64,000 nucleotides of DNA from Blastobasis lacticolella (GCA_905147135.1 LR990060.1:9502001-9566000); one strand, 5' to 3'; positions 43,011 to 56,002 are shown, counted from the stretch's first letter. A program made the numbers and translations. The notes: a model not told the origin generated them from the letters alone.

Positions 43011-43554
43011 CAGTGAAGTAAAAAGGGGCCCTTAAATGATATGATATAGCTAAACAACAGAAAACTATTAGAAAGAAAAATATATTTTCGTACACATGTA
43101 GGTACCACTCTGTACAAATAAAATGAAAGTTCTTCTTTTGCCGAAATTGAGCCAAGACCCCGTCATGGTAGTAAGTTGAAAGCTTAGTATCTACGAAGGC
43201 TTTTGCCAAAGGTTCCCCTGGGAACACACGGAAATTGGTAAACAAAATGGGTAATAATACAAAATTGCGAACGATAGGAAGTTTTAAAATGTGCTCACAG
43301 TATGTGGTTTCTTTCTTCATATGTACCCAATGTTTTTTCCACTTTCACGTTAGTTTACGTTGTCATTTTATGAAGTCTCTTCATTCGTCTGCTTTATTGG
43401 CTAAGATACAAGTAAATCATTGACTTAGTTTAGGTGTCCAAACTATCAATAACTAGAATTAAGTACCTATTATTATTTGTGCAAGAGTTGTAAATATGTA
43501 GCCATTTACTATAAGTAGGTATGTTGTATTTTTAATTAACTTGTAACTTTTGAT
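43011..43554. other. Unassigned
   Basis: AT-rich with overlapping short ORFs and no motif. Confidence 0.35.
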
Positions 43555-43597
43555 TAATTTTATTTGAATAAATAAAATTTATTATTATTATTATTGT
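43555..43597 (+). repeat. LINE-type tail with (TTA)n
   Basis: ATTTTATTTGAATAAATAAAA followed by TTTATTATTATTATTATTG. It contains AATAAA and a TTA tract like the 20475-20655 element end. Confidence 0.55.
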
Positions 43598-43611
43598 AGG
43601 TTATGTATATT

Positions 43612-43910
43612 TTCGAGGGCGCTTCAGTAGTCTAATGGCCAACAGGTTGGATTGGTAAACGAAAGGTACTGGGTTGTAAGTTCAGTTCAGTTAGTGGGTT
43701 CTAATGAGTTTTTCTGAGTTACGTACATTCGTTTCAATATTATCCAATGTTCTTAGGGAGACAAATCGTGACTCCGATTCTGTCACCGTGACCCAATCTG
43801 GTCAAGTAACAGGATCGCGTAGGTTAGATTGCAGAGACTCTTTTGTGACTGTAAAATCCCGGATCAGGATCAAGGTGGACCCCGAGCGAGAGCACAACCG
43901 TGATAATAAT
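43612..43910 (+). repeat. SINE B, diverged full-length copy
   Basis: The tRNA-like head GCGCTTCAGTAGTCTAATGG with GAAAGGTACTGGG is followed by the body (CCGATTCTGTCACCGTGACC). It ends CGGATCAGGATCAAGGTGG and GCGAGAGCACAACCGTGATA with a TAATAATAATG tail. Confidence 0.65.
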
Positions 43911-43916
43911 AATGTT

Positions 43917-43951
43917 AAATTATATGTAATTATATTACATATAATTTATCA
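43917..43951. other. AT-rich palindrome
   Basis: AAATTATATGTAAT and ATTACATATAATTT are inverted around TAT. It directly follows the SINE B tail and could form a small hairpin. Confidence 0.7.
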
Positions 43952-44228
43952 AGATTCAAAATCTACCTACCTTTTTTTACCTAACTTCACCGAACCAACC
44001 GATGTTGACAAAGTATTTAAATATTTCCCAAACTATTGAACCGATTTGAATCACAAAAATATTTTTCAAATACCTAAATACCGCTTCGAAATCGGTCGAC
44101 CCCTTCGGGAGCAACGATGCCACAGACAGATACACTGATATCCAGATATTTACCCATGCTTTTCGCGTGAAAATTATCATTCTGTTTATGATGACAATTT
44201 TTTTTTCTGTACACCGATAATATTTTGA

Positions 44229-44467
44229 CGACCTGAGTGGTTCAGTGGTCAACAGGGGTCTGCCACGCAAGAGGTCTCGGGTTCGATTCCCGGCCGGGCA
44301 CAAATTGAAATGATGAATTTTAATTTCTGTTACGGGTCTGGTTGTTCTATGTATAATAAGTATGTATTTAAAAAGTATTTAAGTAGTTTATCAGTTATCT
44401 AGCACTCATAATACAAGCTTTGCTTACTTTGGGGCGAGATGGCGCTGTGTGAATTTGTCCACGATTA
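44229..44467 (+). repeat. SINE C, full-length copy
   Basis: Head CGACCTGAGTGGTTCAGTGG, B box GGGTTCGATTCCCGGCCGGG, body and tail GGCGAGATGGCGCTGTGTG, ending CCACGATTAGATTAGATTAG. A 4-base gap in the head (GTCAACAGGGGTCTG) would impair a tRNA fold. Confidence 0.9.
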
Positions 44468-45854
44468 GATTAGATTAGATTTTAAACATCACTTCATCTT
44501 TTCTCTCATAAATAATTTTTCAATTCCCAAATTCGTAAAATATAAAATTGAAACATTGAATATCAATATAAAATCAAACAAAATCCAATAGAGCTCATAT
44601 TTCATATTTGCCCTACGAGTGATTCGGAGGGTGGAGTGCGTACTCAAGTCCGTACTTAATGACCTTTTTATTATTACATTTAGAGTATCAACACTTTATG
44701 CAGAGGATCAACGGTCTCTTCTGCTAACTCCCACGTATCATTCGGAGTCACGAGTTCACTCTCGCCTGATATTCTTCTTCAAATACCAACTACCGTTTCA
44801 GTTTGTTTGCTTCGATACCCCTTACTAATGGACATTGTTATTTTTTATGTAACTCCAGTCTCGTGACTTCGTTTTTTAGTTGAAGCTTACTATCCAGTGG
44901 GCTGTCTACTCGTTTGTTTCGTAATCTTGTTTCCAGAACGCTGAAATAACTATTGTTGTACACGTACAAATTAAAAAGAACCTTTTTTTGTTTAATTCAA
45001 GCATCTGATGGGAATTGGTCACCGCCTGTGGGAATCAACAGCACCAGAAACCTTTAATATCTTGAAAGATTCCATGTCATAGCTCAAAGAAAATACTGCG
45101 GGTGTATCACGTTAACACTACGTATTTATGACGTTTCAGAATTATCGCACAAAACAATTTTAGTTGCCAAAATGACGACCCACAGCCTATAACTAAAATC
45201 TGGAGCGCGAAAGTGTTAGCGAGAAAGTCATAGTCGGGAATCCTTTTACTTATAACATCCTGTCTCCTTGACCTTGTCTGTGTTTCGGAAAAGACAGTCA
45301 GTACCAAACATTATTTTCGCACCAACAATTTTAGTTGCTATTAACAAATTGTCTACAAGAAAGTGTTCTCTAAAAACTGCGTCGCTTTAGGTAGAACAAT
45401 AGCGAGAAACTCGAATATAAACTCCAATGATTATATTCTGTTCTCAGGGGATACGTCCGAAGTCGAATTCGGAATGATAGTAGCGTCTAGAGATTGTTCG
45501 CTTAGCGAGTCAAGGCGCTGTTTGTGAACGGCACAAAGGAAATATTTGCTTGCGATACCGTCGGCTGGATCTTTAGGCGACAGTTTAAATAGATGTTCGA
45601 TTGGGTGCCGGATAAAAAGCTATCGGATGTGTTGAACATGTGTAGTACGATTATGTCGGATACACCTATTTAGATAAGCGATCGATTTTGGGTTGTTTCC
45701 GTCGTAAATGCACAGTCATGGCGCGGCGGATAGTTTGGAGTGGTATCTACGACAATTATATGTACATTAGATTGGATTAAATGTATTCTTATGATTATAA
45801 CAATGAATGTACAGTAAATTCTCCTTTGAGTCTTATTAAATAAATAAATAAATA
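44468..45854. other. Unassigned; LINE-tail traces
   Basis: ACTATCCAGTGGGCTGTCTAC near 44890 and GCATCTGATGGGAATTGG near 45001 are LINE-tail-type motifs. A GC-richer patch at 45440-45660 is unrecognised. Confidence 0.35.
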
Positions 45855-46097
45855 TTCGTGGACAAATTCACACAGCGCCATCTAGCCCCAAACTAAGCAA
45901 TGCTTGTACTATGGGTGCTAGATAACTGATATACTACTTAAATACTTTTTAAATACATACTTATTATACATAGAACACCCAGACCCGTAACAGAAATTAA
46001 AATTCATCATTTCAATTTCTGCCCGGCCGGGAATCGAACCCGGGACCTCTTGCGTGGCAGACCGGATGTTGACCATTAACCCACTCAGGTCGTCAAA
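45855..46097 (-). repeat. SINE C, full-length copy
   Basis: The reverse-complement tail GTGGACAAATTCACACAGCG is at the left, with AAATAAATAAATAAATATTC as its A-rich end. The head at the right has CGGGAATCGAACCCGGGACC. It is very similar to the 5433-5670 copy. Confidence 0.9.
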
Positions 46098-49000
46098 GAA
46101 TATAAAAAAATAAAATATACATTTGGCGATTGCGACTCCCGGTTGTTGTCACTTACCATCAGGTACTCGCTAGCTTGTTTGCGTCTCTCTGTTATAAAAA
46201 ATACAGATAGCTATTGTGTAGATATATTGAGTGGAATTAGAGGGGGAAAATTTTAATGTATTCAACGCCGACACAGCCGCTGGCAAAATGGTAAACAGAG
46301 TATAGGTACGTACTGCTTTTTAGAGTTAGGTATATATGTTCCTTAATCCTCAAGCCTAACGCCCATATGCCTAACTTACCATCAGTCAGGCAGTAAGCTT
46401 GTTTGCCACCTTAGTGGTATAAAAAAATCCGGATTCAGACGCGAGATTTAATTACTAAAACGCTGTATCTACTACCAAAAACTTCACTACAGAATCTATT
46501 ACCAAAAACCAGCGTCTTTATCACGAAACCCTTAGCACACACGCTGTAATCCGTGCAGCGTTTAGAAGCGGGAGTTTATCACAATTTTTACTACCGAAAG
46601 TATCACTTCTGGCACAGATAAAGCAAACCAGCCATAAATTGTAATGGCCCCCATCCCATTTATCTGCTAGATCGTTATTGAATCCAACAGTTACGTTGCA
46701 GACGGGAGACTAGAGAATCCGATTCTCGAGCCGGGATTTATTCCCCTTCTGTTCGTTTCCTTATCTAAGCATGCGTCAGTGTCTCTCTTTGGCGCTTGTT
46801 TTGTGTGAAATTTGGCTTAATATGTGTCTCATAACGGTGTTACACTCGGTTTGCTGTTTGTTGGTGTTTGAGTTTTTACTTCGGTTGCTCCAATATTCGT
46901 TTCTATTTTCGTCTATTTTGCTCCAATATTCGTCTCTTGTGTATTATCTGATTAATATGTATAAAATAATTTGTGTAGCTTAACATTCTTTACCTGTGTT
47001 AGATTCTTAAGGTAGTCCTTTCTTTCGTGTTTTGGTTGATTTAGAATCTTCACAAATCTATGGATACACAACAACCAATAACTTTCACTATCATAGCGAT
47101 CATTACATTTTCATCATTAACAAATTTAAAGGTATGTTTCGGGTTTCCTACCGCGTAACTTTGTTGACGAGTAGCTCCCGGAACACACCCTTAAAATGTA
47201 TGATAATAACCGCGGTAGTTTAAACCATTATTAATTAACGAAAACCCAAAAGTCTGCCGCAAAAGTCGTAAAAGCATCGCAAATCTACAACCACAAGTGT
47301 GATCCAGCAGAATCGCCTACACATCAGGAACACACTGGTCGCAATGCGTTACCGGCCGGCTCGAGTTGTAGTTTATCTTGAAATATCGCCCCGTGTGATG
47401 TGTCTGAGGGGTTACGGATGGTTCACTATCGCCCCTTAGTTGGGACTTGACGAGCAAGACGGAATAGGTGCTTCATTTTTCATTACGAGATTAGATTTAC
47501 TCAAATAATTTATTGTTGAAAGCTTTTTAAAATGGTATTGTAAAATACGAATACTCCAGTCATAGAGAAAGATTAAGACTCGAGTCTCTTGAAAATAATT
47601 ATAATGAGCGGTGTAGTTTCATGAGATACAATATTTATTTATTTAACTTTTTATTTTGCACAATGAATCCCACAAGAAAAAACACCATTATAAACGACAC
47701 AACAGGCACTACTTATTTCTATGATATTCTCTAGAAATATCTTTCGCAGTACCTTTATCAATATCTCAAACAGAATGCCTAATCATTTCCATTACCGTGT
47801 CCTTATTTATCCAGAACCCCTCTATTAGAAAGTCAAGTTAAGAAGTGTTTGTTTATAACTGAAAATTCGACTAAGCAAATATTGAAAGGCAACGTTGCTC
47901 AAACAGTCATCACTTTAACAATTCCCGAGCACGGGTCCAAATTCAATAGAACAGTTAAACTCCTAACATAATCAAAACACGCTCATATGAAAATTGTGAA
48001 CGGAAGGACACAGAATACAAAGTTATAATTTTACTGTAGGTGAATGAGGGAAATTCACAAAGTAGAAGAAATATATTACCTAATTAATTTTAGTTATGCT
48101 TAGAACCAAATTCAAAGCAGAATTCTGACGATTTATTCTATTATAGGCAATAATTGAATGATGTCATCGTACTACGTATTATGTGTAGAATTTTAAATGA
48201 ATTTAAATATTAAATAAAACCCGTTTAGAATTCAAATAAAAGAACAGAAAGTACTATCTATATTAAATTAATTCAAAACACGGAAAAAATATGGATCCCA
48301 ATATACAGGTACCAGTACCAAGAATTGAGTATACAAAGAAATTATGCAAAAATGGTATTGTCAGAAATAGTTGGTGGCAGAACATTTTCAAGACGAAACA
48401 CATTTGAACTCAGTTATATAGGTATTATCTAGAGGGTGATGAGCATCTATAAATACGATATGCAATTGACATTCAACAGCAAACATATTGGCATAAAATA
48501 CCTAGTCCTCATTTTGTGTCTGAGATATATTGAGATAAACACAAGCTATGAGTGCTTGATATTAGTCTATATCGGAGCAGCATGTGACAAAACAGAATGT
48601 TAGCATAGGTGTGGAGATTCAAATTAAACCGGTCCCAAACTTCACCTGCCTAAATAAATTTTGTCGCCTCGTTAAAACTCGCAACTTGCCAAACACTGAA
48701 TGGAGGTCGCGAAACCCCTGCGGGGCTAACTTTGTGAATTAGCTCTAGTGATGGAGCTTGTAAGGGGTTTGGTTTTAGTCTGTGTTATTTGAATTTGGTC
48801 CTAATACCACGGAAATACTTTTATAACGTACATTTATCACATCATGCTCCACGATGATAAGTGATTATGCGACGTAAGAGAATCAGCATTACAATTTTAA
48901 ATCTCCTTTTTAAGTTCACTTACCATGAATTTTGTATTTGATAGATTATATTCTTATATTCTGTATAGGGTATGTAAAAACCAAAACAAACGAAATCATG

Positions 49001-49241
49001 GTAATATTTTTCTAAGTTTCTAAAGAAAAATAAAATATTTTACAATTAGAATATTGAGAAGGAAGATAAATAAGCTCTTGCACCTAACCTTGATTCAATT
49101 TATTATTGATTTATTCATACTTTTGTACAACATTACAGCTTAAAACTAATGCGTTGCATAAATTAGGTTATAAATTACAGCTATTATATACAATATACTT
49201 ATCATTTAGGTACAATTTTCAGAAAACATTGCTATTATTGT
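46098..49241. other. Unassigned AT-rich stretch with LINE traces
   Basis: TTACCATCAGGTACTCGCTAG (46154) and TTGTTTGCCACCTTAGTGG (46399, also at 62671) are LINE 3'-end traces. A hydrophobic 70-codon frame at 46771 is low complexity and not convincing. No gene is called. Confidence 0.4.
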
Positions 49242-49496
49242 ATGCATATTCAATAAATTATCGGCAAACAGATTGCAGTCTGGTACCTCACGCAATAATT
49301 TGTTAAGTTGGATGCGTGCTCTTACCAACGGAGAGATAAAATGCGAAACAGTTCGCACAGGCTCCACTTCGATCAATCGGTGACTGCGGGGACGCGTGTG
49401 TTTCCTGGGAACCGATAGACAGCAAACTCGCTCAACCAGGTTGGGACAATCTGATTCGCCTCGTAAAAAACGTACTGCAGACATAAGTAGATCCAT
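49242..49496 (-). pseudogene. LINE reverse transcriptase C-terminal fragment (CR1/Jockey-type)
   Basis: The minus-strand open frame reads RGESDCPNLVERVCCLSVPR, then SPLVRARIQLNKLLREVPDC and DLFAD-like NLFADN. A cysteine-containing segment, an SPLxRxLxxLNxLL block and a PDCDLFAD end are the closing block of lepidopteran CR1/Jockey-type reverse transcriptases. No catalytic part is included. Confidence 0.7.
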
Positions 49497-50827
49497 ACTA
49501 CGCCTTACCTCTAAGGAGTTAAAACTCAGAGTTCTATATTGCTTATTCCATTCAGTATAAAATATGTTCTTAAATTTTTTCCCATATAGTACAATCTAGA
49601 CTCCTTCTTTCATAAAGAGATTAATAAGTTTAATCGGCTGCATCACCATTTACCATCCGCTATGATCATGATAAAATGTCTGGTTTTGTTAGGTACAAAC
49701 ATAGATCATTATTATCAGACTACAAATCCAGACGAACCTCCTCTTGACTGATCCTATCATCTGGCCTCATACATCGCATCCCTATCCCAACGTATTCAGC
49801 TCTATACATGAGCTTTGCCATATCACCTGTTCTCCTGACAAATGAAAGGAAGCAGATAGTCTGCTGTATGTATTCATTAGACACCACCACGCTCCCGATT
49901 AGATGGCTAAAAGTAATTTATTACTTCCTATTAGCTTAATAGCGCGTAATAATGAACCGAGTCTGGAAGATAACATTTTGCCTCGCTGTGGATTTGGTGG
50001 GTATGGGTGCGAAGCGAATTGGAAGGAAAACATTATCATGGATAAACTTTTCTTCATGGGAACTACTCTCAAAGTACAGACTCAAATAACACTTATAAAA
50101 TTCATTTACAAAAAACTTGCAAAAATAATTTTTCAGCATCCACATGCCAAATTCAGCTCTATAAGTACTCCTATAAAGTAGAATGTCATGTCTACATTTT
50201 TAAGATACTTACGACCTTTGCTAATGTCTAACCTAATTTGTTTAACCTTTTCCGCAGGATTTTGTGTTATGATTGAAATCTGTAACATTCTGACCGGTTT
50301 TTACTTTAATGTATGTTCTTATTAACCTACATAGCGTAACTTGTTAGGCGACCTACGTAAAATCTCTCAAAAATTTATCATATTAAATAACATCGTAAAA
50401 AATTTATAAATTATGTTTAGTTTAAAATAGTAGAAACCTATATTGAAAATTGGTAAGACTCAGAATATGTGATGTAATATAGAATTTTATTATAATTAAA
50501 TGAAACCGCTCGTTTCCAACTCGGCAATGAGCTTAATTTATGACCACTTTTTATTTAGGCTAAGGTCCATTTTAGTACCATGACGTAGCAAACAAACATA
50601 GGGCTACCTAATGGTAAGCAGTTACAGCAGCCTACGGATATTTTCAATGTTAGGAATATCACCCCTGTGCTACCGACCAGTAAAAACGTTTTGACACCCT
50701 TTTTGGAAATATCTTGTTGTACTCTCCAGGGAGCTCATTGCTCAAGCTTAGTAACAATGAAAACCAAAAAATATTTTATTCTTCAACCCTATTAGGTTTG
50801 ACGAATAAAATATTTTTCTTTTAAATG
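49497..50827. other. Unassigned
   Basis: No recognisable motif. The 92-codon frame at 49903-50181 has no domain signature. GGCTACCTAATGGTAAGCAG at 50603 is a LINE-tail trace. Confidence 0.35.
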
Positions 50828-50928
50828 TTCGCGATAACCCTGTTGTTGCTAATGTCTATAGGCAGCGGTGATATTTTTCCTGGACCACTTGCCTGTTTGT
50901 CATATGAGATAAAAAAAAACTATCTATT
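50828..50928 (+). repeat. LINE 3' UTR fragment
   Basis: GTTGTTGCTAATGTCTATAG, GGCAGCGGTGATATTTTTCC and CACTTGCCTGTTTGTCATAT with an A-rich end. Same family as 4560-4680 and 62040-62160. Confidence 0.65.
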
Positions 50929-51914
50929 AAAATGCCCTCCCTGACGGCAATTTTAATTCGGTACCTCTTTGTATAATGAATTTGAAGATAACAGGATAAT
51001 CTGTATATTGCGCCTGCGATGAGACTCTACGTAGCGCACAAGGAGGAACTCTACATGGCATCTACGAAGTGACATGTGTGTTGGGGTGGTCCGCTCATTT
51101 AGAGGCTGACTGTACCTATACGGTGCGTATCGGTACTTGGTGCCTCGCGGGTGCGATAATTTCGAGTGTACTGTGAGTTCAAATCCGCATCTAACTTTTC
51201 AAGAATCATGTAAAACAAAATAAAATTAAACTAGGAGAATAAACCATCATATCAAATTGATAAAACGGAGTTTTACTACACGTAGAATCCGATAAGGGAC
51301 TATACAAGAAGTGGCTCAACGTAGCAATAACGAAGAGACTACATGATAAAATAAGACCACGCCAAGTCGGACGCTTATTAAGAAGAAAAAATAAAAGAAA
51401 AGAAAAAGAAAAAATAAAAATCTCCGTATGGCAAGTTTTTAAACGTCATAGAACGTCATTAATAAAAGTCATAACAAACAATTTGATTTCTGTAGGATTG
51501 TTTATTTTCGTGAGTTATTAAAAATATTATTAAATAATTAAAGAAGGATGTGCCGGAGATCATTTTCAGCATTATTAATAATTTAGACAAACTAAAAGTA
51601 CAAGTTCAAACTAATACTGACCAAATAACCGAATGTTTACTAGAAGGACTGACAAGGACAGATTATCCCCAGATTATGCCATATCCAATCAATACGGACT
51701 TATCGTGGTCCTATTTTAGCTATAAACTTACAGCAAGGAACTATACGTAGAGTCCACGACGGGACTCTACTAAGTTCAACCATTCTGCTTAAGTAAAAAC
51801 TGGCACAGATAATCGCTAGATTGCTCTTTGCAGCCTTAGATAAACATCGCCGCTAATGATGCATTTGTATCAAGGACGTTAGAGTGCGTTTTTTTAGTTA
51901 CATCAATAGTATGG
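50929..51914. other. Unassigned
   Basis: It contains an AAGAAAAAATAAAAG-type A-rich tract at 51380-51420. A 66-codon frame at 51550 (FSIINNLDKLKVQVQTNTDQ) has coiled-coil-like spacing but no ATG context or splice evidence. Confidence 0.3.
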
Positions 51915-52180
51915 GAACCAAATGACGCCCGCGAAGGAACCAAATGGCGCCCGCGAAGGAAGCAAATGGCGCCCGCGAAGGAACCAAATGGCGCCCGCGA
52001 AGGAACCAAATGGCGCCCGCGAAGAAACCCAATGGCGCCCGCGAAGAAACCCAATGGCGCCCGCGAAGAAACCCAATGGCGCCCGCGACGTAACTCTAAC
52101 TGGCGCCCATGAAGGGACTACGCATGGCGCCCATAAAGGGACTCGTAAATGGTGCCCAGGAAGTTACTCTCTATCTATCC
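51915..52180. repeat. GC-rich 21-bp minisatellite
   Basis: The unit GGAACCAAATGGCGCCCGCGAA is repeated about eight times with few changes (AACCAAATG to AACCCAATG). Then about four increasingly diverged units follow (TAACTCTAACTGGCGCCC, GACTACGCATGGCGCCC, AAATGGTGCCCAGG). It is far more GC-rich than its surroundings. Since 21 is divisible by three it keeps open frames on both strands, but these are repeat translations. Confidence 0.95.
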
Positions 52181-52349
52181 TATCATGTTGTGATCTGGTA
52201 CCGAAATATGAATATGAAAAAACTTTCTCCCACGCAAATGTTCAAATTAGGGATATTACTCAAAATAAATTTCTAATCACAGGCGTATTATACCTTCTTC
52301 GAGTATAGTTATTTTTGGTTCTAGAAAATTAAACAAATAATATATAATA

Positions 52350-52570
52350 TATTTGCCGATTCCATAAGAGTAGGCAGATACTATCGTACGCTACGATCCT
52401 GATACATCTCTTTCGCCTCTTCCACATTCATGCATCTTTTTATGCATTTACGCCGGTTGAGGGTACTCCTGAGTCAGGAGTCCTGACTTGCCTTTTTTGG
52501 AGCAGATCATTTCTCTGATCACTATTATGTCCTTCTCGGGCGCACTCTATCGACCCTGTCATTCACATTC
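52350..52570 (-). repeat. Possible LINE-derived repeat
   Basis: TTTATGCATTTACGCCGGTTG, GGGTACTCCTGAGTCAGGAG (a palindrome-like box) and CTATCGACCCTGTCATTCAC look like a known type of lepidopteran dispersed repeat. On the minus strand a frame reads HECGRGERDVSGS-like sequence with stops. Classification is uncertain. Confidence 0.35.
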
Positions 52571-53924
52571 GCACCAAATTAAATAAGAGGATTTTTTTTA
52601 CTAATGAGAGTTGACATACTGTCTCACTGAGACAAGCCTTAATTACCAATCAATTGGAGAAACCGATAATCAGATCTTGTCACATCCAGCACGCAGAGCC
52701 CAGCTGTCCAACCGAACCTCTGTCATATTTTCACCAAATAGTCTTCGCTGATCATATTTTAAGATACCTACTATATTACAAGTCTTAATATTATTTCGTT
52801 TAATTTACTAAAATGTAGCCTATTTTAGTAATAATTTCTTTTTTAAAACGTTCCCTTTAAGTCTGGTAAACATTTCTTTAAAAGGGCACATTTAAAGAAG
52901 ACGTTGCCAAGAAACTTTGCTTTGATAACAATTTGGCAAGGTAGCTCTTTTTATCATTGAGACTAGGCAAGATAAAAGCTTGTCTATGAATGTAGCTTAA
53001 GTTGAAATTTTATTTCGTGAATTTATTTATTTTAAGTATTCGAAGTTTTGTTTAAACGAGATAAGGTTCGAGACAAAAATTCAACGTTCCTTAAATTCTT
53101 TTTACTATCAATAAATTACTTTATAAGCCATCATCACAATTCTGGTCAATCCTATCTTCTGCTACGGGTCTGAGATCTAGGATCAAGTGTACCTAGCCTC
53201 TATTGACTTAGCTACTTGGCCTGTTACATAACCCGTCGATGACTGGGGTTTCACAAAGTCAAACGTTAAAAATAAAAGGCTTAGTTACAAGGTATATTGT
53301 GTATCTGGCCTGTGAAATATCACAAAGGGAACGCTCAATGAAATGTATATAATAAAAATACCTACTTGACAACAAATCAAAGTAGGGTACGTTAACACAA
53401 GTTGACATCAGAGGTAGCGACTTGAAATATACTCCCAAAGGATCTGATATATTTTGTATGTGGTTACCCGAATTGTGTGTAGTTCCCCTGCCCAAATTAA
53501 ATTGGTCCATGGGTTTTGTGTAGTCACTTGTGAAAGTTGCGATATGAAGAGGTCTAGTTAAGCTGGTCGTTGTTCCCTTCTTAAATTCAGTGAATATTAT
53601 ATTACTTATCGAAATATGTCAGAATGGAGAATGAAGATTTTGTTAGGGTTCAGAATGTAGATTTACTTTGGAAGGGCGCGTGAATCGACATCTAAGGGAA
53701 GAAAAATGTGTAAAGAAAAATCTCGCATAGGTATATTGTAAGGTTTTTTTTTATTTCAAGGTTATCTTGGTCCAGTCGTCTAGAAATAAACGTTTCTACG
53801 AAGTTATATTACCGATTTTTAGAGATGAATTAACGTATTCCTAATTCAATAAATACTTTTTCATTTTAATTTTTTTTCATTTTCAGAATCGATACCTAAG
53901 TAAACCTTTCTAATATTGACAATC
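52571..53924. other. Unassigned
   Basis: AT-rich. Nothing recognised beyond random short ORFs. Confidence 0.35.
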
Positions 53925-54060
53925 TTTTTTTTTATTCAGTGACAAACGAGCAGACAGCCGACGGGATGGTAAGTGGTAACTGTCGCCCAATAACATCTAC
54001 AATTCATACATTAGGTTGCAGGTAACAAATATATAGAACCGCGGGTGCTTGTCATTGTGA
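53925..54060. repeat. LINE 3'-end trace
   Basis: A T-rich start, then GACAAACGAGCAGACAGCCG, ACGGGATGGTAAGTGGTAAC and CAATAACATCTACAATTCAT: the short tail shared with 10372 and 56815. Confidence 0.55.
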
Positions 54061-54814
54061 GGACTAATATTGTTGTTATTTTGTTTGCTTGTACGACTCA
54101 TGTTTATCTTTTTCTCTTTCTGGACAAGGGTTGCCTGGAAGAGATCATGGCCCTGCTAGTAAGGGAACCTGGCTAGATTAGACCATGGTTACACATTCAG
54201 TCGCCTTAAGTCGATTATGCAATAAAACTGAATTACTGAATTAAATGTGCAGGTTGCATCACGATTTTTCCCTCACCGTACGATGATTTTTATAAGTACA
54301 TAAAGGTCAGTAATACAAATAGTTTAATCGGGGACTGTTATCATAATAACACTTTCCTTAAAGTCAGGCAAAATCTTTTAACTACAAGAAACATTACCAC
54401 ACTAGTAAAAAATGTATGCAAAAAGCATGTCTAAGGGCAAACGAGCAAAAGTATTTGCAATTTTGCATGCGGCGTTGCTAATAGCCAAATAATTCGTTCG
54501 AACCGACACCAAACCAGTATGGCGCAAAGCGGCGGTTTCGTCGAAGTTTTTGTCTCGCGTAACATCTCATATCCTTGTCGTATCTCAGGATATAAAAGTG
54601 ATGAATGATAGAACAACCGCAGGACTGTCATGGCCATGTTTGCGTACAGATATCACTGATGTTGGTAATTGCAATGTCATTGAATGGAGATAAATGTTGA
54701 AGATACGGAATAAAGAACGCCATAATCAGCAATGCTATAAGGCACGCATAGCTAGTGGACGTTTTCGTTGTTAGACCTGTAACAGTCGATTGCTAGAATT
54801 GAACATGTTCGACC
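54061..54814. other. Unassigned
   Basis: No recognised feature. Confidence 0.35.
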
Positions 54815-55015
54815 ATAGTGGAGGGTTTTCTATAATCTTAATCCTAGCAGAAGGGTTGGAGATCGATGTGTTGTAAATGTATTTACAACAGAATATTTTC
54901 TGATCTACGGAGATCCTAGCTGGTCTGCCTCTAAGACATTAATCTCCTCGTGCGATACCTGTGAATAAAAGGTAGAAGGGGTTTATTCTACCAGGCTGTC
55001 ACATACAGGGTATAC
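54815..55015 (-). repeat. Family A, strongly decayed copy
   Basis: GGTTGGAGATCGATGTG, GATCTACGGAGATCCTAG, CCTCTAAGACATTAATCTCC and GGGGTTTATTCTACCAGGCTG track the family A sequence in the 12431 orientation with many changes. Confidence 0.5.
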
Positions 55016-55109
55016 CTGATTAAGTATTAGATTCACTCGAATCTGTGTAGAACATCTCACGTCCGAGCCAAGCATCAACGAATCCATTGTTATCTTCTGT
55101 TCTCGCGAA

Positions 55110-55335
55110 AAATGTCGGTAGCCTAATTATTATAGGGTACGACTCGCAAGAGAGAGGTACTGAGTTTCTATCTGCAGTGCTGTACCGAAGACATTATCTG
55201 AATTATATACATTAGTTGAACATGCTCTTACTGAACATGACTGACCCATTACCAAATATGGTCAGGCCTCCCTGTTAACAGGGATCAAATCTAGTACCTT
55301 TCGCTTACGAATGGAACCCATTAACTATTACGCCA
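55110..55335. repeat. Two SINE B-like heads in inverted orientation
   Basis: Plus strand 55112-55180: GGTAGCCTAATTATTATAGGG and CGCAAGAGAGAGGTACTGAG. Minus strand from about 55335: GGTGGCGTAATAGTTAATGG, CGTAAGCGAAAGGTACTAG and TTTGATCCCTGTTAACAGGG. Both resemble the SINE B tRNA-like head and face each other. Confidence 0.5.
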
Positions 55336-56002
55336 CCGTCACTCTTTTAATGGGTTAAAAGAAATAGAATACAATAAAAATGTACCAAAACCTTTCCGGT
55401 ACCCACTCCTGTACGGGCACTCCAGTTGTTTCGTAATAAATCCTTTTGCACATATGCGACGTGCTTCTCCTTTGCCCGAGTGATGGATCGACATAATATT
55501 CCGTCACGGAACCCTCTAATGTTACCGTAAATAATCATACTCCGTAACGAGTCGAGACGCATGAATTGCTATTTATTCGTTCGAGGTGTAGCGGGTGAGT
55601 ATGGCTGTAGGTTTTTTTTTACTAGAATATGTGGTTTCTGCCGATTACGATGTATTTTATCTAAAAAAAAGCAACCAACACAGCCACATTCGATACACCA
55701 AACTTGGGAAAATTTGACACCGTTACCTAAAAACTAGGATCACAAATAAAAAAAAATCATAACGAGCTTTTATCACGCGGTATAGTACTCATGAAGTCAA
55801 GTCAAAGTCAAAGGCAAATATTTTTTATTCAATTTAGGTTTACAAAACTCTTATGAACGTCATAAAAACAAAATCATGTTTTACACAATACGACACATGA
55901 AGACCAATCCAAATACACCAAACATGATAGAATATTGATATCAGTGGAAGAGACGGAAGTAGAAGTTATTGTGCTTATTTAGTTGAACTAATCTATCATC
56001 AT
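55336..56002. other. Unassigned; LINE tail
   Basis: AAGTCAAAGTCAAAGGCAAA, TTATTCAATTTAGGTTTACA and CTTATGAACGTCATAAAAAC at 55800-55870 are a LINE 3'-UTR signature shared with 29321-29365. Confidence 0.5.

Noticed and set aside
46771..46983. 70-codon hydrophobic ORF
   Set aside because: Leu/Phe/Ser-rich reading of T-rich DNA with small internal repeats (CTCCAATATTCGT); no splice or start support.
51915..52180. CRISPR array
   Set aside because: Units are contiguous without unique spacers and the DNA is from an insect-like genome.
51922..52308. 128-codon ORF with repeated NGARE/RRNQMAP peptides
   Set aside because: It is only the translation of the 21-bp minisatellite; frames are open on both strands because 21 is a multiple of three.
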